Origin: Crotophaga sulcirostris
Lineage: Eukaryota; Chordata; Aves; Cuculiformes; Crotophagidae
Assembly (NCBI GenBank): GCA_013397455.1
Contig: VYZB01000292.1
Location: 674,350-738,349 of the forward strand
Direction: 5' to 3'
Length of the DNA: 64,000 bases
Position 1 is the first letter of the stretch. Each line of letters begins with the position of its first letter. The position numbers were made by a program, and so were the translations under genes. The notes below the pieces were generated by a model. That model was not told the origin of the DNA and searched no databases. It saw only the letters and a program-made list of their open reading frames with translations. Positions 1 to 10,490 of the stretch are shown here, one piece after another.

Positions 1-240
1 CGAGGTCTCAGCCCGGAGCGCTCCGACCGTGCCCGCGGGCAGCGGGGGCAGCACCGGCCGTGCCCAGCGCCGGCATCCCGGTGTGCCCTGAGGCAGCCTC
101 GGGACTCCGGGCAGTGACCGGTGTAAAAGGGACCGGGAAACCCCTGGCAGCCCAATAAACCAACGGAGGTTACTCGGTAACGGCCACGGTCTGGAGAAGC
201 AAGGACCGGCACAACGCAAATCACGAATGTTAAGCGTTTT
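1..240. promoter_or_regulatory. CpG-dense segment, probable CpG-island shore
   Basis: By hand count there are 16 CpG dinucleotides in the first 120 bases and about 9 in the next 120. After base 240 CpG becomes sparse, as in the rest of the window. In birds such density usually marks an unmethylated island at a promoter or first exon, so a transcription start probably lies at or just left of the window edge. I see no TATA box, convincing splice donor or open reading frame that would fix the direction of transcription. The island is cut by the window edge, so its size is unknown. Confidence 0.55.
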
Positions 241-296
241 GTTTAAAATGAACATCGAGTCCGTCATAAATCTGGTTAAAAAACCTGCGGGCAATG

Positions 297-420
297 TTGG
301 AGTGTCCCTCCCTGGATGGGTCAAAAAAATGTATAGAGATGGCACCTGGGGACATGGTTTAGCAATCACGGTGGGGTTGGGCTGAGAGGGCTTTTTTAAC
401 CCCATTGATTCCATGATTCA
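297..420 (+). mobile_element. CR1 LINE 3' fragment (short, diverged)
   Basis: The segment resembles the extreme 3' end of CR1 ORF2 plus UTR: TCCCTCCCTGGATGG corresponds to the usual CCATCCCTGGAGG region, and GGACATGGTTTAG (351-363) is the characteristic end of the ORF with its TAG stop. A degraded tail follows near 385-420, ending in GATTCCATGATTC. About 20 bases that normally lie between the GGGTTGGG region and the GGTCTTTT motif appear to be missing. The copy is strongly 5' truncated and not functional. Confidence 0.6.
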
Positions 421-585
421 GTTTTCCCTTTTAGCAATGACCCTTTGATTCCAGCCTGATGAGCTCCTGCAGGTTAAAGTTGACCCACCTGCGTTCCCCG
501 CAGACAGGTGTGTCCACAGGCAATGTAACGCGATTCCAGTAGCTCAAGCAATGAGGTTTTTTGAGAACTCAACAATCATCGTAAG

Positions 586-654
586 TATCGATATGGTTGG
601 ACTCGATGATCTCAAAGGTCTTTTCCAACCAGACAATTCTGTGATTCTGTGATT
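586..654 (+). mobile_element. CR1 LINE terminal 3' UTR fragment
   Basis: It contains GGTTGGACTCGATGATCTCA followed by AAGGTCTTTTCCAACC and the octamer-like tail ATTCTGTG repeated. This is the last about 70 bases of an avian CR1, extremely 5' truncated. It lies 165 bases downstream of another CR1 3' end in the same orientation, so it is either a separate short insertion or the tail of one rearranged copy. Confidence 0.85.
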
Positions 655-703
655 GTTGAGAACTTCAATGCAGAAACAGAGCATATTTAAATAATGGAAT
701 TTT

Positions 704-1012
704 AGAATAGAATCATAGAGTGGTTTGGGCTGGAAAGGACCTTAAAGATCATCGAATTTCACCCCCCTGCCATGGGCAGGGACACCTCCCACTGGACCAG
801 GATGCTCAAAGCCCCATCCAACCTGGCCTTGAACACCTCCAGGGATGGGGCAGCCACCGCTTCTCTGGGCAGCCTGGGTCAAGGCCTCACCACTCTTGCT
901 GTGAAGAATTTCTTCCTCATGTCTCACCTAAATCTTCCCCCTTCCAGTTTAAACCCGTTCCCCCTCGTCCTGTCACTACAAGTCCTTGTAAAAAGTCCCT
1001 CTCCAGCTTTCC
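704..1012 (-). mobile_element. CR1 LINE 3' fragment, minus strand
   Basis: Read on the plus strand it begins with the reversed tail (AATCATAGAGTGGTTTGGG), then CTGCCATGGGCAGGGACACC, CCTGGCCTTGAACACCTCCA and TCTCTGGGCAGCCTGGG, the usual order of an inverted CR1 end. It runs on through the CCTGTCACTACAAG block and breaks off at CCAGCTTTCC. About 310 bases remain of an element of about 4.5 kb. Open frames on both strands here are pieces of the CR1 tail, not host genes. Confidence 0.93.
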
Positions 1013-3599
1013 ACCAAGACCAGTGTTCTCACCACATGTGTTCATCTGGCAAACCCAATCCATCGTACCCCATTCCCTTCACTGTCACTCCTAACAGGAA
1101 TTCTGTCCTGCAAAGACTGAGCCTGCATTAGTGAGGGGAAAAATGTTTTCAAATACATAAATTAAATACGCTCAGTTACAACTGCAATGTATTTATGTTT
1201 TCACAAGAATTTGCCAGATGAAGCCGAGACTTACCCTAACGAGAGACCTTCACCTCCTTCAGCTCATCGAGGAGAATCCAAGCAGCCCAAAGCTGCTGTG
1301 AAAGTCAGAACTGGTGGTGGGCAAAGCCAACAGAGCAGCCAAACCACCGGAGTCTAGAAATTGCTTGCTGCAGCTTGGCAGTCCAGGATGGGAGACCAGA
1401 GGGCTTCCGAGCAGATCATTGCCCCTTTGGCAAAAAATCTTACAAACAGAAGACAGTCTGACACTGGGAAACATGTCAAGAAACACATAAAACTAAAAAC
1501 ACATCCTCCTGCATTAAAATAAAGCAGTTCTTTGTAGATCCACTGCAGCACCAGTTATCCATCCTATCACCAAGTGATGCTTAGGGTACAACAAACCCTT
1601 TGATAAAGAATCCATTCTATTTCTGGAATGAAAGAGCATCCCTTATTATGAAAAAAAAAGGTTTTCTTATTATGGAAATATTTTGAAACTCAGGATCACG
1701 TTATTACTTATCCCAGAGAAAACTGACAATACTGTGCGGAATTAGACACTGCAGAATTCATGTTTCTCCCATATGCTGCCTACCCTCCAAATGGTATTTC
1801 CAGTTGTCAGCATTCCTTTTCTGGATCTTCCAAGGAGACACAACTTATTATGCTTCATTTTCTCATTAAAAAGTGGGGTCTAACACATGGTTCAGATCCA
1901 TTTTCGTGGGGAGAAATGCTAATATACTCATACTGTGCTGCTTTGGCCATTTTTCAGGATTCTTATGAACACAAACTACTCTTTAAATTAAAAATCTTTT
2001 AGTGTAATTAAATAATCTGTAATAGGTCAATGTTCTGAAGTTGAAGATTGGCTGTTCGCGTTTGTGGAAGGCTGCCACTCAAATATTTTGACCACGTCTT
2101 TGCATTGCAAAGTTCATTTTAGTTTTAAACAGAAAAAAAGATAGCATCTCTTTGAGTAGATTGCCAATTACTTGACTTTATATTATGTTCAGTGTCCATA
2201 GACAAGAGAAACCCTTACAGCATGATTGTTCACTTCGTCGTACCAAACAGGGGAAGCTCCCTTACTGCCTGACAGTAGTGTTACTTAAACCAGAAATCCT
2301 TACAGATATCGCATACAAGTGACACTTGCTCATGCGTAATTACCCGAGATGGTATGTGGCAGAACGTGTTTCCCGACCCAGGGTGTTCAAGTTTTATTCC
2401 CTGTTTTCTTTTATTTCTTTTTAAAATTTGATCAATGAACATGAACAATAACATTGTGTTTCCTACTTTAACAAAATAACCATGTTTCCCTAGTAGCAAG
2501 AGTCAGCAACCTTTTAATTCATTCTGCCAATGCATTAACTTGCAAGCTGCAAGACCAAATCTCAAAAGAAGAAAGGAGTTTCCAGGCTGCTGGAGATCAG
2601 CTGTGTCATGGTTAGCCTTCACCCTACAGAGCTTATGAGCACTCTGGGAAGGAGCCAGTTACCTGCCCTTGCATAATTAATCCAAACAGCAATAGCCAAG
2701 CTCCTCGCGTTCTACAACTTCTAAAACCCAGATCTTACAGTAATGATCAAACCTGTTCTTCCAGGAGGATGGCTCAGCAGCTCCATAGAAGTTTTTTTCA
2801 CCAGCAGGTGTTGCTTATGTTTCGAACTAAACATGGAGGAAGAAACAAAGATGTCAGGAGGCTAAAGCAAAGCTAGAATGTTAAGGAGTTGCTGGGGTTT
2901 ATTTTGTCTTAAAGTACATCCACTTTCTTGTACCTTCAAGACTCTCTGGTTTACAAAAAAAGAAATATTTACTGGGGCAACTGGCTTGAGCACCAGATTC
3001 GAGCAGGGCTCTCCCCACTCCAGGTATGGAGAGTCCAGCCCTTCTTACATGGGTGGCAGAATTGGAGTTCAGCCAGTTTTGTCAGTGCCAAAAAGAAGCA
3101 GTGTCAAAGACAACTCATTTCTAACTAAAATGTATGTTTCCACTTATTTGGGTTAGACATTATGGTTATTCACTAGCACAAATTCCAGCTGTTGCAGTGT
3201 AAGTAATGGTTGTCTTGTGTCTAGTTTAATGAAATGTAGTTTCTGCTGTTTTCTAAATTTTCCTCTCCAGCTGCCTACAATACCCAGTAGTGGGAAGAAT
3301 GGAGGAGGGGGGAATGATATGAGTCCCAAATTAAGAATATAGTACAAGCAAATGGCCTTTAACTGCTCTACTTGTCAAAAAATAACAAAGAAAATAAGTT
3401 TGTTTCCCTTCTGCCCTTGAATTGCTCTTAAATAAATTCTACTCTGGTTAGTAAGTTCATCAAGGATTACTAAATGATAAAGAATTTCAAAAGTTCTTTG
3501 TCCATGGTTTAAGCAGTTTGTTATTCCATGTTCTCGCAATGTAAATGAACGACCTAATTTCAGATGTTTCCAGTAATTTCATTGTCTACTTTTTAGGGG
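1013..3599. other. No recognised feature
   Basis: Unique-looking sequence with no gene, RNA or repeat that I can name. A somewhat GC-richer patch lies at about 1200-1480. Open frames are under about 95 codons and lack motifs. Confidence 0.5.
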
Positions 3600-4260
3600 G
3601 TTACATTAATTTCTTAAGTGTTTTTTTAATTCATCCAATAATTACATTTTTTGTTCAAGTGTTTATAAATAAGAACCTGTGATGACTTTTGTTTTAAAAT
3701 AAAAAACTTTGCTTCCACAAATAAAAGACATAAAAAAATTGAAAAAAAAAAACCCTGGTTCACTGGTACAAAGAAATTAAAAACATCTAATTTTACCATA
3801 AAAATAATAAAAATGTTTCACACATTCACATCCATATTAAATAGTTCCTTTTGATTATTTTTTTTTAACCACTGACAATCTACACATTGCCTGTAATCTA
3901 ACATTTTAATTTTGATTTTATTAAGGTACCAGACTGGCTACATATGTGTAAGTTTATTTATTCTGATTAAAGATAAAAAGTTATCTGAGTTGTAAAATAA
4001 AATATTGTCTTTCTGAAGGGATGGGTTCTTCTACCTAAGAGGAAAGGATGTACATAAGTAAAAGATATGCTCATAGAGAAGTCGTTCCTCAGGTCCATGG
4101 TTTAAGTCCTGCTAGTGATTAGACTGCGGTCTTTGGATTAGTCATCCTGGCTCACTGTCATTATCAGCACATACTGCCAGACAGATCCATGTTCAAAACC
4201 ACCCCTAAATGCAGAATAAAGCTGTAGAAACTAAATATATTTTTAATCAAAATTATTAAC
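3600..4260. other. AT-rich stretch with homopolymer runs
   Basis: The segment is dominated by A and T runs and holds several AATAAA hexamers (for example in the 3695-3730 and 3990-4010 areas and at about 4212). In this context the hexamers are expected by composition, and no transcript end can be claimed. Confidence 0.5.
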
Positions 4261-7200
4261 ATGGATTATTGTACAGCACACAAGAGCCTACACATCCTGC
4301 ATGACTCCAACCCCCCTCAGCTGACACTACCTGAAAGCATTACAGTGCTGTTGCTCAGCATGATGTAAGCCCTGTCCCTCAACAAACAGCAGCAGCCACA
4401 GTCTACTAGGACAGTACAGGGCTTCTGCTTCTTTTCCTTTTCCAGGAGAAATTAAAAAACAACTGTAGGCTGCTGCCAGGTGTGATGCTGGACCCCACAG
4501 CAGTTACACTGCAAGGAGTCTGCAAACACCTTTCACAAATAAATAGCTTCAGTTGAGTGAACCTGCTGATGTTGCTGCGACTGCTGACACGAACAAGCTC
4601 CTCACAGGCACAAGTGGTTCAGTGTCAGGACTGGGAGGAGGTCAGAAAAGCCTACACATGGCAGAGGTCAGCATTACAGCAAACCCTTAAGAGTTCTGAA
4701 AAATGAAAACTCCCTGACAATTATTTTATACTAGAGGAGCAGTTTGAGGAAAGACAAATGACCTGGACAGCCAATTTTGGGAAGTTTTTCACACCTGCAA
4801 GATAATTTTGAAAGAAATCTGCAAACTGTTGTAGGGGACGTAGATTAACTGCAGGTCATATCGTTAGGAAAGTGAAAAGAGAAAAAGATCAAGTTAATAG
4901 GTGTGTCATAATGACAAGAATGAGACATCTGAGCTTATCCGTGCAGAAGACATGAAGCTGCACAAGGAGTTAAAAGAATGGGCTCCTATGTTTTTAATGA
5001 AAAAAACACAGACAAATTATCTTCATAGCTCTTTGTTCTCTGGGTTGTAAAAGATAGAAAAGAGGTGAGAAAGGAAGCCGTGGCAGGCACGGGGAGTCCA
5101 GACAAGGTCTTTTACTGTCTGGGAAGAGGAAAGGTCATCTCCTACTGTTATGGCTGGAGCAGCAGCAGGAGCTGAGTGAGAGCAGCGAAGAGTGGAATGA
5201 GCAGAGTAATGAGCAGTGTAAGAAAGGAAGGCATCAAAGGTGCCTCCTAGTTATCAAGAGTAATGCTAGTAGCACGGTGCCTTTACTTGTGATGGCAGTG
5301 TGAGGGAGTCAGGGAAAAGGATGGCTAGCTTTGGCCATGTGAAGCTTAAACTGTCAACAACCAGTTCCAGAGAGGACAAGGAAGGTCTCTAGAAAGGTGG
5401 CTTTGGATGGAAGGATAAAAAGAGTTCAGAGTCAGAGAAATAGATTGGCTTATTTTCCTACATCATGGTGATATTTAGATGACATTTCAAGTGTAAGTGG
5501 TAGGGATGAAGAGAAGAGCAAAATGCAAACCGTTACTTTCAAGAAAATGTAATGCTGAGAATAAAAGTTCTTGAGAAGAGTAATAGATAAGGTTAAAAAA
5601 TAAAACTTTAGGCAGTCACATGTATGCTGACCCATTTGACAGTCAAATGCTATTGCAGTAGCAGCAAGTTTTCACTTGTTTTGTTAAAGAAGAGTGCAAA
5701 TGCTTTGTGTCACAGAGGCCTCTGGAAACCTCAGGTGTAAGAGGTCTGAGTTGCAGCGTGGAGTGAGCTGGCCAGCAGGATTTTGCAAAGGCATCTACCA
5801 AAGGGAGACAGATGAGCGTGTTCGTTTTTAGGTGGAGGTAAGGAGCAGTTCTGCGCACCAGCACGCCCTGTTGGTTTCTGTGAGACACGGTCATAAATTC
5901 TCATTTAAATATTCTGTAGAACCAAAGCACGTGGAAATAGCAAAAGAAGCAAATGATAATGGAAACTCTTCAGGAATAAAAGGGAAGCATGGCTTAGGCA
6001 GAACAAAATGGCAAATACTTTTAATTGTAAATCATTTTTGCACTCAAAAAAGGAAAGAATTGTGATGTTGGATAGATACCTCGCATTATGAATAAACATA
6101 CTTGAGTTTCTAAAGGGTTTAATAATCTGACATGAAGTTCTGCTAGCCCTCTAGGCAGAGGACGGGCCTGTTGGGTCATGGTTTCATACCATCAAAGAGA
6201 TAGATTTCATCTTTCAGATGTTGTTGTGCTCGCTTGGTAAGAATTCAGCTTATTAAAAGGTGTTAAGTAAGATACAGGATAAAAATACTACAAGAGAGAA
6301 AAAATTCAAAGATTTAAGGCTAAAAGGCAAAGTAAATATGGAAATAACATTTGGCGAACACATTCTGAGAACAAAACTCCAAGTGTATTTATTGGAATCA
6401 ATGGTGGGGTAACTCTGGCTGGGTGATGCAGCCTGATGTGCTCTGACCTTGGAAGGGGCCCATCAGACAACACCTCATGCTGCACAAGTGGAATGTGCAG
6501 CTCTTGGCACTGGAGCTGAAATATTAAAATTGGCCCATAAACCTGAGTGCAGTTTTCAGTGCTTAAGAATCTTATTTTATCTGGATTAAAGTCCTCTTTC
6601 CCTCTGGCATTAGAAGGTGTTTATGGCTGTAAAAACAAGAATTGCAAAACATTGCTCTGAAATACATACAGGCGTCTCCTGCCAAGCTTACAATGTTTAT
6701 TTTGCAGCTTAAAAGTAAAGGCGAAAAAAAATCTGCGAGGGACAGTATGGCCTTTCCAGACGAAGGGCAGGAGAAGTGTGGGCAAATGGCAAATTAAGGG
6801 TTTCACTCAAAAATGTTTTTTATATGCTAAAACTTATTTTATTTACTGTGGTGGAAAAAGATAAGGTTTTTTGTTGAAAGTCCTAAGAAATCTGTGCTTG
6901 TTTTAGCCATGCTCAAGTTCTGCTACAAAAAAAAAGATGAACGCAACCTATCGCTTATGGCTTGTGATCACTCACCCCATTGGAGCCAGGGCTAATGTAG
7001 CTCTCCCTGTTTGTCTTCTGTTATCTTCCAATCCTTCCCTCTTCAAACATTCACTCTTTCATTTCTGGAGTTACTGCTCTGCTTGTTGCAAACTGTGCCA
7101 TTCCCAAGCTGCAGTTTTAACTCCATCTGACTGATACCACAGACCTGCAAGGTGGAGCACGATGAAGAAACCAGAAAATTAAACAAACAACCACCCCCCT

Positions 7201-9060
7201 CCCCCCATACATTTGGATTTATGATTTAGAAAAAGAAGGTGATAACTCTCAATTACAGGTTAATTTGCTTTTATACTAATGATGTGGAATTATACTGGGG
7301 GCCTGATCCTGTAGTTATAAGCAAATAAAAGCTCTGTGAGAGCTGACTGTAACACATCTTTATAATGGTTTGGCTGTTTTGACTGTACTCTGTTACAAGC
7401 ACTTTCACACGCTCTTGGAAGAAAGAAAACCAGGATCCCTTAGAAGACAGAAGAACAGCACATCCACACTATTAAAGCCTTGGCTAGAATGTTTCTATAT
7501 GGATATATGGGAAGATTTACCACAATCTGAAAAGGCGTGATAAACTCTAGGGGACAGCTCCGGAACTTCAGGCGTTTAGCAGCCAGTCTGCAAGCTCTTT
7601 GAGAGTGAGGGATAATTCTTAATATGTCGTCATACGTACACCCATCATTCATAATCAAGTTCTTATAGGTACTATTAAATTCAAATTGCCAGATTTTCCT
7701 CTGCTCTTTCCTGCAGATCTATTTTTCTTACCATTAAATGTATACTTTATTGTAGCACTCCCACATTTTCTGAGGCTAAAAGTTTGTGTTGCAAACTGAT
7801 GTGAGAACAAAAGACTAAAGTTTTAGATCTGATGAGGATGTGCAGTTACTCCTGCTGTATCCTGAACAAACAAGCAGTCACTGAGCAGTTCTGAGATGAG
7901 CAGAAACCAGTTTGAAGCAAATGCCATTGCCATGTACTTCATCATGTAGAGAGATTAGGGTTGAGATTCACAATCCTGAAAATAACTCGTCTAGAACTGA
8001 ACAGGGCAGTCAGTCGCAGGTGTACTGACTGCAAAGGCTATATTATTCCCAGTTTGTGTCTGTTCTCCCTTCTGTCTTTTCTTCCTCCCACCCCATTTGC
8101 AAACTGGGAGCCTGAACACCTAGTGAGGACCCACTGGAGCCTCATCAGTAACAGTGAGATTGAATAAGAAATATGGTTTGCGTTCTGTCACCACTCTGAC
8201 CTCATTGAGGCCCTTTTGCTCTGGAACCTGAGTATCAGGACTTCCCTTTGGCCACAAAGCTGTCAAGTTCACATGCAACTCAGTTGTAAGAAATGTAAAA
8301 CAAAACAAATAGTGAGCTGTAGCTAAATATTGCCTTTAAAACATATATAAACTTTATTTTTATAGGAAACAAAGTATACAAAAGGTGACGCTTGCTCCAT
8401 GAAAGATCCAGCCATTAGAAGAATTTACTGGATATCTTTGATTTTCCTTTTTTTCAGCTGTAAGTGTTCAGTGATCCATCAACCACAGATAAATGTTGTG
8501 CTGAAAGCCTTTGCTGAAATTATGAGCTGGAATAAAAGAATTAGAAATGTTAGACTTCCATAGATGCCCTGTGCCGACATCCCTGTTTCTGAGCCCTATC
8601 AAATGAAACAACTGATTTCTCTGAGACTTCAACATTTCACAAGTCCTAATTTAAAAATGAATTACAAAGTAAATCCTATTTTACTGCCCCTCCTACTACC
8701 AAAAATTTTAAATATTAGCCTTATAAAGAATTATACTGATATATAATAAAATATTTCAACTGCTTTTAATTTAATCAGCTGCTTTCTCGGTTACTCAAGA
8801 AACTTGTCATGGCTTGAAATGTTCATTTAAAGGGAACTGCTAGGCAAGATTAGAGATATCTGTTCCTCCTTCTGTTTTCTGCATCCCAGTTGATATTGAT
8901 TTTTTTTTATTACTTTTCTGACACTCTTTTCAGGAAGAAACTGAAATGGTTGTCTTTGCCTGACAAATGATTAAATTAATTACATGGTGATATTTATTGT
9001 TTTCCTATGTGGATACTGAAGCCTTCTGGCCTCATTTAAGACACACATTATAACTAAGAA
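4261..9060. other. No recognised feature
   Basis: Mostly unique-looking, moderately AT-rich sequence. The part at 5040-5430 is purine-rich but not a simple repeat. A C-rich run lies at 7192-7206. The CR1-free stretch from 1013 to here is the longest in the window. No gene or old repeat could be supported. Confidence 0.45.
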
Positions 9061-9430
9061 GAGAAGGCTCCAGGGACACCTTATAGCGGCCTTCCAGTAC
9101 CTGAAGGGGGCCTAAAATAAAGCTGGGGAGGGACTTTTTCCAAGGGCCTGTAGTGATAGGACAAGGGGGAACGGCTTTTAATTGGATAGGGGAAGATTAG
9201 ACATTAGGAAGAAATTCTTCACAATGACGGTGGGGAAACGCTGACACAGGTTGCCCAGAGAAGCTTTCAAAGCCCCATTCCTGGAGGTGTTCAAGGCCAG
9301 GTTGGATGGGGCTTTGAGCAGCCTGGTCTAATGGAAGGTGTTCCTGCCGATGGCAAGGAGGGTTGGAACTGCATGATATTTATGGTCCCTTCCAACCCAA
9401 ACCATTCTATGATTCTATGATTCTATGATC
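9061..9430 (+). mobile_element. CR1 LINE 3' fragment, 370 bp, with ORF2 C-terminal remnant
   Basis: It starts inside the C-terminal part of ORF2 (AGGCTCCAGGGACACCTTAT, then AGCGGCCTTCCAGTACCTGA). It continues through TAGGAAGAAATTCTTCACAA, CCTGGAGGTGTTCAAGGCCA and GTCCCTTCCAACCCAAACC to three ATTCTATG-type octamers at 9405-9430. The usual sense of the C-terminal codons is recognisable, but there are many substitutions; for example the CTTTCAAAG at 9265 replaces the normal valine-valine-rich segment. The copy is 5' truncated and dead. Confidence 0.95.
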
Positions 9431-10334
9431 TATCGATCCAGTTGATGATTTTTGCTGAAAATCCTTTGAGATTTTGTGCAGAAGAGCAATTAAAAATATT
9501 AGTGTATTTGCAAAGCCAGATGAGAAGAATAACAACGACCTGGTTACAAGAGGAGCACGTTTGGTCCAAACCAAGTAGCTGACCTCGCCTTTCACAGTTT
9601 CCCTCCCACTGCCCACTCTGGCCGCGAGGCAAGAGTTCATATTATTATAGCGACTGCACGTTCTGAAGTCGCGGCCAATCCTGTTCCAGGCTGACCTTCA
9701 GCTTTCTGGCACATGTACCTAACTTGGGCAAAGATCAACTCTGCTGATTTAAACAAACCCTTCTACTCACATTAGGAAATAACTAGTGTTTGCACTTGTT
9801 GATCATTTCACATTTGTTGGGGCTTTATGGAGACAAACTTATTCTGAAATGTGGGGGTTTTTAGATGTACAGTGAGTGTTGCTAGGAAGGATTTTTTAAA
9901 TGATTGACATAAAGCTTCAAGTCACAGCACTCTGCAGTATCTAAATTCTGTTCTAGAACTCCAAGCTAATGTAGTATTTGACAAAACACAGTTGGTGTTC
10001 CAAATTCATATTTGGAAGAAATATTTTTGTGTAAAATCTGAACTAAAATGATATCTGTATAGTTTGAGTAAAATGAGAAACTTGGGTGTAAAAATGCTAC
10101 TGATTCTCTAGTTTGGTCTCTAAATGTTAGTCCAGTATGACGGACTGCATGAATGCATGTAAATCATTATTGTGTCGCCGTTTACCACTCTAAATGCACT
10201 AAATCTTTACTAAGATTCAACAAGATATAGACAATGGATTTGCAGGGGGAACACTACAGTTTGATATTGTAATTATTTTCAACTGAAGAATTAGGAATGT
10301 GATACCTGCCAAAAGGGGAGCCTCCCCAGCCTAC
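9431..10334. other. No recognised feature
   Basis: AT-rich unique-looking sequence between two CR1 copies. I see no gene, RNA or repeat. Confidence 0.5.
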
Positions 10335-10490
10335 CACAGAATCACAGAATGGTTTGTGTTTGAAGGGACTTTAAAGCCCATCCAGTTCCAACCCCCTGCC
10401 ATGGGCAGGGACACCTCCCACTGGATCAGGGGGCTCAAAGCCCCATCCAACCTGGCCTTGAACACCTTCAGGGATGGGACAGCCACTTCT
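10335..10490 (-). mobile_element. CR1 LINE 3' fragment, minus strand
   Basis: On the plus strand CACAGAATCACAGAATGG opens the inverted tail, followed by CCCCCTGCCATGGGCAGGGA, CTGGATCAGGGGGCTCAAAG and CCTGGCCTTGAACACC. The match stops abruptly after GACAGCCACTTCT. About 155 bases remain. Confidence 0.93.

Noticed and set aside
1225..1240. Good splice-donor consensus (GTAAGT) on the minus strand after a GC-richer patch
   Set aside because: GTAAGT is expected many times in 128 kb of double-stranded search. No matching acceptor or open frame was found, and the orientation would carry the intron across the CpG island.
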